Source: Tetrapyrgos nigripes
Taxonomy: Eukaryota; Basidiomycota; Agaricomycetes; Agaricales; Campanellaceae
DNA length: 64,000 nucleotides
Reading direction: 5' to 3'
Assembly (NCBI GenBank): GCA_013368315.1
Contig: JAACJM010000021.1
Location: forward strand, 124,001-188,000
Shown here: piece after piece, positions 11,133-20,676 of the stretch
Layout: every line of letters starts with the position of its first letter
Position numbering within the stretch: position 1 is the first letter of the stretch
Position numbers and translations under genes: made by a program
The notes under the pieces: model-generated
Database searches by the model: none
The model's input: the letters and a program-made list of their open reading frames with translations, nothing else
What the model was told of the DNA's origin: nothing

Positions 11133-12069
11133 AGACGAAGGCAACATCTGTGCAATTTGGTGTGTAATCATCTTCGCTTGCTCATCAAACTTCTTTCTTA
11201 ACTCATTTTCACTCTCTACCTTAAAGCTAGAGAACTTCACATCTACATCCCTGTGGGTTGTAGCAAGCTCAGCCTCATACTGCTTAGCAGTCTTCACATT
11301 ATTCTGAGCCATGGTCTTCAACTCAGGCTGGTAAAATCTTGGACCTCTTGTTTAATGGCTTTGACGTCAGCATTCAAAGACGCAGCAGCAGCAGCATACT
11401 CTGACCTGGGTACTTCTTCAACTGTGCACCCAACCACAATTGCAGTCTGACCCTTGTACCGACTAGCTAATTTTTCCACCACTGCGATCAAATTGTCTAC
11501 TGCATAAGGATCTTCTTGATTAAACTCTCCTGTCTCTTCAATTGACTGCTCCTTTCCTTCTTGTGACATGCGCTCGAGTACTCAGTTGCGGAACAAATTA
11601 GTAAGACAGTCCAGGAACATACTGGCTAACTCTCTATTTGTCACTGCATCCCTGGTGAGCTTACCTCAATAACCTTCAAATATCATCAACAGGTTACCGA
11701 GACATGCCTCCTCAAAGATGCTGATGCAATTAATATCATGGTAATTCTTCAACTCTTCTTTCAAACGACCCACTGATCCCTTGTTTAAGGTTTTGATATC
11801 TGGAAAGAAGCTTAGGATACATTCCTTCACTTTCTCGTACGTTGGATCCTCCTCTTCACCTTGTCTCTTCTTTTTCTGCTCCTCTCAGATGAACCTGACA
11901 GCATGGTCCAGGTAAGCGAACAGCCAATACTTCTTCATGATGTCATCAGTAACCTTGCTTCATTCTAGCAAGGTCTCCAACAATGAGAAGTATTCATTGA
12001 CTGATTCAGCATCCTTGGCTTGCTCCCATTGGCTTTGGGGATAGGCATTGCGATTGGGTGAGAAGACAT
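11133..12069 (-). pseudogene. Ty3/gypsy-type gag relic, N-terminal half
   Basis: The minus strand starts MSSHPIAMPIPKANGSK. A neighbouring frame gives AKDAESVNEYFSLLETLLE, then KVTDDIMKKYWLFAYLDHAV, DIKTLNKGSVGRLKEEL and, from 11569, DPYAVDNLIAVVEKLASRYK to the MULE junction at IAQMLPS. This is the capsid-like Gag region common in Agaricomycete gypsy elements. The frame is interrupted by stops that are TGA at each clear position (for example LLE-TGA-SKV, RFI-TGA-EEQ, GY-TGA-GKL, RN-TGA-VLE). Four TGA stops in about 900 bases with no TAA or TAG in that frame is the signature of CGA-to-TGA decay. The element continues at 5130 on the other side of the MULE. Confidence 0.75.
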
Positions 12070-12344
12070 GGTGATCAAAGGTGATGGTGATGGTGTGTGG
12101 ATACTAGCTTGTGGGGAATGTGGTGGTACTGATCTCTGTGTTTCAGATACTGGAGATTGGGGAAGTGAACTCAAAGGTGATGCCAAGTGTTCAACTTTGT
12201 TTAGGGTGTCAGAAGGATTGCTCTCTTCTTCTGACAGAGTAGAGGGGTTCAACAAAGTACACTGTTGTTCTGTGAAGTGGATACAAGATAATAAAGGAGA
12301 TAGAACATTTAGGCCTTCAAGTAGATGGAGTCTCTTTTGTAGAA

Positions 12345-12617
12345 ATTACAAGGCCGAATGAAATGAGGTTGAGTTTATTACACTCGACTTCTGCTTGTGG
12401 CTATGCTTAAACAGTCCCGTCTATCCATCCAATAAACAGGTTTGGCCTGGAGCAATCTGTGGGGCTGTGTTTCTAGCTTTGATCCAACAGAAAGAAACAT
12501 TAGTTCTGACACAACAGGTGGCTGTGCCTACTGCCAGCAAATTCTGTTCACACCGCATGATGTATTACGAGGCCAAATAAAATGAGGACGAGTTTTCTAC
12601 ACTCGGTTTCTGCGTGT
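12345..12617. repeat. Pair of 54-bp direct repeats near the gag start
   Basis: 12345-12398 and 12564-12617 are alignable copies (attac-aggcc-aa, aaatgagg, gagttt, tacactcg, tctgc). They differ at roughly one base in five. They flank about 165 bp of unrecognised sequence upstream of the minus-strand gag, where an LTR end or leader would be expected. They may be remnants of an LTR or of a tandem duplication in it. Confidence 0.45.
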
Positions 12618-13149
12618 CAATTTTCCCCGTCTGTCTTTTTCTGTCACTTGCCCCTATTATTAAGCTCTGGACTGCAACTCTCACTGCCTTTTTTCATCCT
12701 CTTCGCAAGTTAGAAAACCTACATGATTCATTTTTATTTTCATTTCTTGTATTTTCAACATTACCTTCTGGCCTCGTACTCGCCACACCTGGGCGCTGGC
12801 CCACAACTCTTTCATAGCCTGATGTCTAAAGAAGGAACATTATTCATAAATAGACCAGTTCCTCGATGATCAAAGACTGAATCAAGGACATCTAGATGAG
12901 GTTGATGTTCTAAACAATCTTCTTATTTAATCTGTTGTATCTTATTCTTGTAGAAGCAAACAAGACTAAGCAGTAAGGTGCTAGGATAGAAGTGACCTCA
13001 GAGCTGAAGACTTGGGTAGGAATTTTGAACTAGTCTAGTGAAATAGTACTTTGTCTGGACGACGAAAATTCTTCGTTTTACTGGTAAAAGGTCTACCAGA
13101 GGTAAAATAAGATCTACTGTTACCCCTCAGGTGTGGGCTCCAGTTATGA
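12618..13149. other. Unassigned repeat-region sequence
   Basis: No gene recognised. AT-rich sequence between the gag 5' flank and the LTR-like block; possibly the remainder of the first element's LTR. Confidence 0.35.
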
Positions 13150-14554
13150 GATGCCAAGTGTGGGGTCAAAGGCAAATGACTCAACCTGTAAGGGTGACCC
13201 CTGACAGCACTAGGACGTAACCTCGCGAAGCGAGATAAGGACTTGAGAGCCAAGTATAGTGGTTCGAGAGGTCAGATAAAGAGCTCTAGAAGCACAACTA
13301 AGGCTCGAGAGGCAAGGAAAGAGCTTGTGAAGCATCACAGAGGCTGCAGGAGGAGATCCAAAGAATGTATTCAGCCTCTAGAAGCAAAACACAACTACCT
13401 AACGCACCTGCAGGAGGAGATCCAAAGAGAAAAGCTCAAAGGACATCTCTCTGCGTGGTGTGACATATCTACAACATGTGGCTTGGGAATAGGTTACATA
13501 AACTATACATGCGAAGCCTCGTGAAGCCAAACAAAGGTCACACAAACACAAAGGAAGGTCATGTGAACGTGCGAACATGAGTCTAGACATAGGAACGTAT
13601 CGGAATGCCTTGCGAAGTCATATGAAGGGGAACAGTGGCTTTGAGAGGGTATGAGAGTGTGACTAGAGTGTTCACGAGGCAGGTGGAGCTTCGCGAAGGC
13701 ATGTAGACAAATGTAGGAGGGAAATCAGGCATCGCGAACACGTACCACTGTAGTTAAGCGTTCTAGAGATGAATATAATGAACAAGGAAGGCATGAAGTA
13801 AGGAAAAAGATAAGAAATAAAAGGAAAGACATAAATAAAGAAACGTCCCCTTACACAACCAACAACTACCTTCCACTCAAGACAAGGTGTTTAGTTCAGG
13901 GGTAGGGAGATGCTAAAGCTCTCACAGTAGATCTAGAGAAACCAAATCTTCAAGGAAGAAGCAAAAGAAGTATAATTGAAGTGAAGATGAGATGGAGTAG
14001 CACTTCGATTGGGCAAAGACTAGTTCAGATAGGGGATGAAGGGTAAAAGGATGTAAAGGGTAGGTGACAGGGAGGATTGGGATGTGGTAAAGGATGGGTA
14101 GTGTCACAAACTGCTTCTTCCACTTCATTATCAAACCCATTTTCTGATCACTCGTCTATTGCATTTCCTTGATAAACCCTTTTAAACTTTATGTTACTGA
14201 CTTTGAACCTTATACTTTGAACCTTATAAAACCTGTCAAACTTTATATTAACTATCAATCAATCTTCCATTCGATCAATCTTATCTTTTTCCTATCTTTT
14301 CCCTATGTTTTTCCATTTTCTCCCATGTTTCTCCTATCTTGTTCCTATCACTTATTCATTGTTCTTCTATATAAACCACTTGACATTCTAGTTAGTCCTT
14401 TAGTTCGTTCACTTCGTCTCCACTCCATACTAGTACTACACAGTGTAGAGCATAGTCAGCTTACTCTTGCTCTCTATCTATCTCTCTATTTCTCAATCAA
14501 TCTTGTCTCTGTGTGACTTGGATGGTTTGTTATTGAGTGTACCAATGACCTTGA
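13150..14554 (+). mobile_element. Putative LTR-like block with promoter-like 3' half
   Basis: The block begins TGCCAAGTGTGGGGTC and ends near CCTTGACA, giving TG..CA ends. Its second half (14160-14520) is pyrimidine-rich and contains TATATAA at about 14371 followed by a TTAGTTCGTTCACTTCGTC stretch, like a core promoter and leader. The first half carries a degenerate array of TTCGCGAA-type palindromes. No clean 5-bp target duplication was found and no matching second LTR is in the window, so the ends are uncertain. Confidence 0.4.
13215..13745. repeat. Degenerate array of TTCGCGAA-type palindromes
   Basis: Variants of gcctcGCGAAGc recur about ten times: cctcgcgaagc (13222), gctctagaagc (13280), gctcgagaggc (13301), gcttgtgaagc (13323), cctctagaagc (13376), cctcgtgaagc (13517), ccttgcgaagt (13609), gcttcgcgaagg (13689) and catcgcgaac (13731). 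A longer unit, gcaggaggagatccaaaga, occurs twice (13347 and 13409). The spacing is irregular, 15 to 80 bp. Confidence 0.6.
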
Positions 14555-15094
14555 CAGGTAGAAGACGAGGAGGATGATTACAGATGAGGGAGAGAGGATG
14601 TATGGGTGCCCTGTGATGATACACCAACAAATACATGAAACGAAACTGGGGATGGGCAGAAGTGGATGGTAATTCACTGCTTGAATAGGTGCAGCTACCT
14701 CTGAAGACAAGCTAAGTGCAGGATGAAGGTGAAAGTAAAACTGACTTGGAATCAAAGAAGACTTAGTACACCTCCACAAGGTACTGCACAATATGACAAG
14801 CAACTATATGAAGACACCTCCACAAGTACAGTGCTATACAACAAGTGGAATGTTTGGTATGTAAAGACTGAGCACTGAGAAAACAAAGTTAAGCGGCCCA
14901 CTGAAGATGAACTGTAGACAACTACTTTCTACAGGAACAATACTTGTATTGCCGTTGCAGTTACAAGCAGTTTTTGTATGATAAGGTAATCAAAGTGCGC
15001 TTTTATAGTCAGCCACACAATTAGCTAAGTACTATATAGTAGTTTACTACAGTCCATCAAGCCTCTGAGTCCATACACAGTTCATAGCTAATCA
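14555..15094. other. Unassigned sequence between LTR-like block and gypsy relic
   Basis: No gene recognised on either strand. A short direct repeat, cacctccacaag with gtac on either side, lies near 14769 and 14816. Probably decayed retroelement DNA. Confidence 0.35.
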
Positions 15095-16350
15095 TTGAGT
15101 GTTAGTAGGAGTCAGGGATTGTAAATACATGTCGAACGCATCATCAATCGCAGTCCAGACAAGATATCTCTTGTCAGAGCAGTAACACGAAGTCAGAAGT
15201 CTGGTAAATGAACTGTTTTGTATAGTGACTGTAGGTGAAATTCTGTATGAATCATCAGTAGAAATTAGCAAAGCCCAGGAATGCCCAAACATCTTAGACA
15301 TTGCAGGAAACTGGCCAGTGCCATACTGCTGCCACCTTCACAGGGTCCATGCAGACTTGTCCTTCCTGGATAATCAACCCAAGATATTCTATCTCTTCCC
15401 ATTCAAACTCACATTTCTCTGGCCTCTTCAACCTTGCTAGCACTTCTCAAACCACCTCTCAATGCTCTTCCAGGGTTCCACTGAAGATTAGAATGTCATC
15501 CAGATAAACTGCTACCTTTCCTGCTGCAATCAAATCTGAGAAGATGGAGTTCATGAGGCCCTAAAAAGTAGCTGGCAAGTTTGTCAATCTGAAGAACATG
15601 ACAGTAGGTTCAAAAAGCCCTTGGTTGGTTGTAAACACTGTTTGATCTGGACATTGTTATACCCCCAACATACATCAAACTTGGTGAAGTACTTGGCCCC
15701 TTGAAGGCAACTGACTATGTCAGTGACAAGGGGAAGAGGGTAGCAGTTCTTAATAGTGTACTCGTTTAGGCATTGGTAATCCTGGACAAACTGAAGTTTC
15801 CCATCTTTCTTCTTCACAAAGAAGACTGGAGAGGACAGAGGGGATTTGGAGGGTTGGATATAACCTTTGCAGACATTTTCATCAAGGAATTGATCAAGCT
15901 CCTGCTGTTCATTGATAGACATTGGGTAGATCTTGGTTTGTAGGGTGGCAGGTGCTCCAGGTACCAGTTCAATAGCATGATCCCAGGGTTTGTGTGCAGG
16001 GAGGCATTCTGACTCAGCTTCAGAGAAAACCTGAGAGTAATCCCAATATTGAGGAGGGACTATCTCCTCAAATGACTGTTTTGGTTTTGTCTGGTTTGCC
16101 TCTTCAGCCAGCTGTTGTGAGTGAACCCTGCAGCACACCAGACCTCTTCTCCAGTGTCAGTGAGGATCCCTGCTTTCTTCCAGGAACACCTTGTGGCCTG
16201 ATTAGCACAAATACAATAGACTTGGGGTTCCTCCTCCTCCTTTTCCGTTGCCAGATCTGGGGGCTGGTCTGTGGATACATGTGTTCCCTGAGGAACCAAC
16301 TGGGTTGATTCAGAATCTGCACCTTCTAAGATGGTGTTTCCCCTTGGGGT
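15095..16350 (-). pseudogene. Ty3/gypsy reverse transcriptase relic
   Basis: Minus strand. From the gag side: LATEKEEEEPQVYCICANQA, then from 16138 EEIVPPQYWDYSQVFSEAES, GYIQPSKSPLSSPVFFVKKK, and FTKFDVCWGYNNVQIK, the finger and first catalytic parts of a gypsy reverse transcriptase. In a shifted frame follow NLPATF-stop-GLMNSIFSDLI, VYLDDILIFSG (the YxDD catalytic motif, here YLDD), AFLGFANFY with two TGA stops, and an RNase H-like start VWTAIDDAF. Stops again include several TGA for expected CGA (EEH-TGA-EVV-TGA-EVL; NFY-TGA-TGA-FIQ), plus TAG for an expected CAG. The element stops near 15095 and lacks the rest of RNase H and integrase. Confidence 0.8.
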
Positions 16351-17102
16351 TGTGTTAGACTACGTACAAGTTCTGTACCTAAGTAGTAATAATATGTAAC
16401 TAGTGAACAGATGGCAAATATGTATATCTAAATGTAGATTTAAGTAGCTAGCAGTCAGTGATACTTACCCACAGATAGCAGATAGATGTTAAGCTTGATC
16501 GACGATTGTTGAAGTGATTGAAGTGATGCATTGATTGGTTGTGGGGCTCTGAGTGTACTTACAGAAGTTTAAGAGCCAACTACCATGTTTGGAGGTAGTC
16601 TGCGTGTTGGGGAATGCCAACAGCCAGCTCAAGATGCGTATATATTAATGTAGGTATGTAGAAAGGTTACAAAATAGTGGACTGGGGGCTTCAAAGTCTC
16701 CAAGGTCCTTATATACATAAATTTTTAAATAGACGGATATCTTTGTCTGCCTCACAGCCTCGTCATAGCCCTTATGTACTGCCTCATACTGCCTTAGCAT
16801 AGCCTTGGCCATTGCTGTTGCAGATTGCCCTAGTATAGCCTCAGCATACTGTCTTGTACTCCAGCAGCACAGCCCTTAATGTCCCTTTCAATCCTAAGTA
16901 ATCCTAAGTAATCCCATTCTCGCCTTATGTCCCCCAGGCTTCTTTCTATCAACTCCGCTTCTCCTTATCTAGTATCTTCTGTACCTTGTTGTATTCTCTT
17001 TTTTCCCTTGTGATCTCTGATCTTCCATACCTTTGCTCTAGTAGGTTCAAGACTTGATTATTGATCAGGTATGTCAGGGTCACCTGATTATTTGTTAACA
17101 CA
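16351..17102. mobile_element. LTR-like insertion (solo LTR candidate)
   Basis: A 752-bp block interrupts the gypsy relic between protease and reverse transcriptase. It begins TGTGTTA and ends TAACACA, a 7-bp inverted match with TG..CA ends. It has no coding potential, and internally repeats tactgcct/tagcatagcc motifs near 16780-16860. The neighbouring gag-pol sequence resumes on each side, so it is an insertion. A matching 5-bp target duplication was not found (ggggt on the left, ttgca on the right), so the call is provisional. Confidence 0.5.
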
Positions 17103-17560
17103 TTGCATCATTGTTCAGCTCATAACAGGTTGGTCCAAAATTGGTAGCAACAAACTGATCCTGATCAGGGACCTCTTCCACTGATGGGGACGGTGCTATA
17201 GGGATTTGCAATCAGCCACTCATCCAGTCAATCTGTGGGTTCATCTTACACAACCAGGGGAGACCCAGGATGACATCTTCTCCACCTAAGTCCATGACCA
17301 GAAAATCTAGCCACACTTCCTGTCCATCTGCTGTCATAGCTAGTCAGCAGAACTGATCTATATGTCCCACTCAGTTAAGGGTCCCATCAATGTTGTAGAC
17401 ATCTAGGGGTTTGCAGAGGAGATAAGTTTGGATCTGGTGCTGCTTTACAAATAATTGTCCCAGGAACAGACATGTAGCTCCACTGTCAACCATCACTACT
17501 ACTACTGTCTCATTTTGTCTTCCTCAGAAGTGAGAAGCACAAGATTCTATTTTGGGAATA
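17103..17560 (-). pseudogene. Ty3/gypsy protease relic
   Basis: The minus strand reads RQNETVVVVMVDSGATCLFL, with the DSGA catalytic motif of retroviral-type aspartic protease. It continues with GQLFVKQHQIQTYLLCKPLD, then a LVMDLGGEDVILGLPWLCK stretch typical of the gypsy protease C-terminal half (GLPWL). At least two stops lie inside. It follows the gag stop directly and is cut at its 3' end by the LTR-like insertion. Confidence 0.75.
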
Positions 17561-17657
17561 CTAGATATGGTACATGAAGGAATAGAATTGTACAAGGAAT
17601 AGGAGAACATGTGGGTAGTCAAGGGTGTTCATGCCATGGTGGGAATGGACACCTGTT

Positions 17658-19313
17658 TCAAAAACCCTGTTGGTTAGTGAGGTTTCGGAGTAAGGCAGTT
17701 TGATCAGTGATAGATTTTTGCAAGGCAGTGAGCATGGACAGTGATTCAGTGGACAATGAGGCAACAACAGTAGCTGTGGGGATGGAAGTAGAGGTAGAAG
17801 GGGGTGGATCATCAGGTAAGAGACTAAAAGAGTCACTGACACTGGCAGCCACACGTTGTCTGCTTTGGCCTCCTCCTCTGGGCCGACCCATGTATCGATC
17901 TTGACAAACAGAGGAGTGATGACCCATCCTCTCACAGTAGTCGCACTTGTCATGTCCATGATTTCCATCTCTTTTCAGGTGATCTCTGGAGCCACAACCA
18001 TAGCAGCGTCCCTGCATCACCTTCTGGTAGTCCATGAAAGTGTGTCTATCTTGGGGACACTTGGCACAGGAGGTGTCAATGTCCATGGTATTAGGGTCAC
18101 ATGCAGAAGAGGATTTGGAGAGGGATGGGGTAGGGCCAGTGACAGGCTTTCCTAGGAGTTCAGCTAGGGTCTGTTCCACATGAAGTGCTCGGTCAATCAA
18201 CTCATCCAGGTTCTTAGGGGCCTCCTTCTGTCCTAGCTCCACATTTGCCAATGGGAACAGTAGATCCTTATGAAGGCGCTTCCGGAATTTATACTGGAGG
18301 TCCTTATCTGAAAACCCAGTCTTCTCTGCCCACATCTTGAAGATCTGAGAGAACTCCATGACTGTTTTATCTCCCTGCCTCAATGCCTCGAGCTTGTTCT
18401 GGGCCAGCTGTTGCTTGTTTGCTACCCCAAACTCAACTTTGAGTGCATGGGTGAAATTGTCCCAGTTCCCTTCCCAGGGGAAGACTGCTCCAGCTTCTTC
18501 TGCTTGGACTCTGCTGATATGACAGGCATACTCTGCAGCCCATTCTGCAGCAGGTCCCTCCATCATAAGGAGTGCCTCAACAATGCACTTCTGTGGGTCA
18601 AGTTTCCCATTATCGAGTTTGAGCTGTTTCTGTTCTCCAGCCCAGAGAATGAAGAGAGATAGGAACGAGTCGAGTTTAGCTGGCTTGCCTTTGAACAGGG
18701 CAGGTTTGGGAGTTTGGTCTGAGGATTCATGGACAGGTCTATCGACCAAATTGGTGATTGCCTGCTGCAGTTGGTTTTGGTTGTTGACAAGAGCCTGAAG
18801 GAGGTTTTCAAGGGTGGCAGAGGACATGTCAATGTCAATGATTGGGGAAGTGACAGGGCTGAGTGGGGCTGAGTCAAGAGGGGATGGAATGGGTGCAAGT
18901 GTAGGACTGGGACAGGCTGTTGGTATGGCTGAAGATAGAGCAGAGTGTGCAGGAGGCAGAGGTGATACTGGCACAGATGGAGGACTAGAGGGGACAGAGA
19001 CAGAAGTGAAGATGGGACGGAAGGTTTGGCAGGTTGGGATGATGATATGGCTGTCTCCTTGGTCATCTACAAAGAGTACAAGGTCAGGAAGTGGGTTGTT
19101 GTAGGCATGTGCACAAGGCTGGGTTTCACAGTCCCAGTACTCTGTGTGAGGACGGAGGTGGCAGTCAGTGCGATCATGGATGTCAAAGCCATGTGGATAG
19201 CTTGAACAGTCAAGGTCAGGTTCAGGGGAGAGCTGGGGCAATGTGGCTGGAGGTGAGGATGCAGATGCAGAGGACTCAGAGACAGAGGATGGTGCAGTGT
19301 ATCTCCCAGACAT
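17658..19313 (-). CDS. Ty3/gypsy Gag polyprotein, full-length frame
   Basis: A single 551-codon frame. The N-terminal region is low-complexity and proline/serine-rich. The capsid-like retrotransposon Gag domain follows (about residues 200-370: PALFKGKPAKLDSFLSLFIL, AAEWAAEYACHI, FPWEGNWDNFTHAL, ALRQGDKTVMEFSQIFKMWA). Two zinc knuckles come next: CYGCGSRDHLKRDGNH and CDYCERMGHHSSVC. The C-terminal tail is serine-rich. This is the typical Gag of Agaricomycete gypsy elements. It packages RNA and forms the particle in an active element. Here its own frame is intact although the pol genes beside it are broken, so it could still be translated but not support autonomous movement. Confidence 0.9.
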   Translation of the reverse strand: MSGRYTAPSSVSESSASASSPPATLPQLSPEPDLDCSSYPHGFDIHDRTDCHLRPHTEYWDCETQPCAHAYNNPLPDLVLFVDDQGDSHIIIPTCQTFRPIFTSVSVPSSPPSVPVSPLPPAHSALSSAIPTACPSPTLAPIPSPLDSAPLSPVTSPIIDIDMSSATLENLLQALVNNQNQLQQAITNLVDRPVHESSDQTPKPALFKGKPAKLDSFLSLFILWAGEQKQLKLDNGKLDPQKCIVEALLMMEGPAAEWAAEYACHISRVQAEEAGAVFPWEGNWDNFTHALKVEFGVANKQQLAQNKLEALRQGDKTVMEFSQIFKMWAEKTGFSDKDLQYKFRKRLHKDLLFPLANVELGQKEAPKNLDELIDRALHVEQTLAELLGKPVTGPTPSLSKSSSACDPNTMDIDTSCAKCPQDRHTFMDYQKVMQGRCYGCGSRDHLKRDGNHGHDKCDYCERMGHHSSVCQDRYMGRPRGGGQSRQRVAASVSDSFSLLPDDPPPSTSTSIPTATVVASLSTESLSMLTALQKSITDQTALLRNLTNQQGF

Positions 19314-19664
19314 GGTGAGAACAGCTCCTGCAAGGACAACCTATATAGAGGCCACTGGTGCAGTAAGGGATCTCAACCTAATGTCACAAAGAGGTAATCG
19401 CTTAGATAGCGATAACAGCAACAACAAGGAGCTAACAGACAGCAATAAGTACTGGAACTGGTCCCAAAAACAAAGAATGTATTAAATACCTAACAGACAG
19501 CAATAAGTACTGGAACTGCAGTGCCCATCAGTAAAGGTGAAAGAAGTAATGAAAAGGGAGATACACACCTGGTCCCAATGATGAAGAGGTCAAGATGGGG
19601 AACCAGGTGTTAGGACATGGTTTATATATGTAAAGATCAAGGGGAAAACAAGGCTGTACTGGAT
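19314..19664. other. Leader/LTR-side sequence of the second gypsy relic
   Basis: No gene. It contains a direct repeat of acagacagcaataagtactggaactg (two copies near 19434 and 19493). Position just upstream of the gag start suggests leader or LTR sequence. Confidence 0.4.
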
Positions 19665-19784
19665 AAGCTGTGAATGAAGCTGTAAAGAAAGCTGTGAACA
19701 AAGCTGTAAAGGAAGCTGTGAACAAAGCTGTAAAGGAAGCTGTAAACAAAGCTGTAATAGAAGCTGTAATCAAAGCTGTATTGG
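19665..19784. repeat. 12-bp minisatellite, ten units
   Basis: Ten consecutive 12-bp units of the form aagctgtRaaNN, from aagctgtgaatg to aagctgtattgg, 120 bp in all. The first seven bases, aagctgt, are invariant. It lies upstream of the gypsy gag, probably inside LTR or leader sequence. Because the unit is a multiple of three, open frames appear in several phases here; they are repeat artefacts. Confidence 0.9.
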
Positions 19785-20676
19785 AGAAAGGAAAAGTCCA
19801 GTGTGTAGCATGTGGAACAAGAGTCATATGATGTAAAGGTCTGAGGATGTGGAGATAAGAAGAAATAAATAGTACCAAATGTAGATGTCATGACAAAAAC
19901 TACAGATTTGTAGAAGAAACAGTGTGCTTTCAAGCACTCTTTTGTGGTTATTTTTGGAGATATTTATCTTGAAGTGTATCTCACTACAGATAGCAGACGA
20001 TGGGAAATGTCACAAAACAGCCTGGAATTATATAGCCGAGCAGACCGAGGTGTCGGATTTGCGAAGTACAAGTTCAGGATCTTAAGCTTGCGTGTCCCGC
20101 CGACGGTAACAGGGTGATGGTCTTGGGATGCCCTAAGCTACAGAGTAACTTGAGCCCTGTATATGTGCTCCCAAAGTCCGAACTGACGGCTGCGTCGTTG
20201 CGAGGCAGCAAAACCAGTGCCACGGTAAGAGAGGTGGCAATGAAATGCATAGGCTCTGATTGGCTGGAATACCCGATTACTTGCCGCGGACCACGGTCAG
20301 TGGTTGCCCCTATGGCCAATTTAAAGCCTCGGCGTCCGCCCACTCCTCGCATTTTCCGAGCGTCTGGAAGGATGACGAGGATTCGGGAGATGAACGGGAC
20401 TTCGAAGAATATAGAAGTGCGTTCATGGGGAGAAGAACAATACTATTGTACATGGACAACGACAGCACGAGACAGATAGGGAGGAAAAGAAAAAACAATT
20501 CTAGACCAAAGACAGCGGATATACGCAAGTACAAGATGAATGAGATGATGAAGACCCTATAGAAAGAGGAGATTTTCGATGACTGGAGATGTCAAGTGTA
20601 TGGTATTTTTTACCCAGACCCGTCCGCAGAGCATTAAAAAAATATAACAGAAAATCCAAGGAATAAACCACGAAGA
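19785..20676. other. Gene-poor boundary between repeats and resident genes
   Basis: No convincing gene. GC content rises from about 20030 on. The block 20160-20350 has an alignable counterpart at 39410-39555, centred on ctgattggctgga, a CCAAT-box-like core on the opposite strand. Open stretches at 20114-20562 lack family signals. Confidence 0.45.

Noticed and set aside
13215..13745. CRISPR-like array
   Set aside because: Motif copies are degenerate and unevenly spaced, spacers are not uniform, and the host is eukaryotic.
13150..14554. Target duplication atgag/atgac for the LTR-like block
   Set aside because: Only four of five bases match and the positions do not abut the TG and CA ends.
19528..19933. 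Repetitive Phe/Thr/Ala-rich frames on the minus strand
   Set aside because: They are translations of the 12-bp minisatellite and its surroundings.
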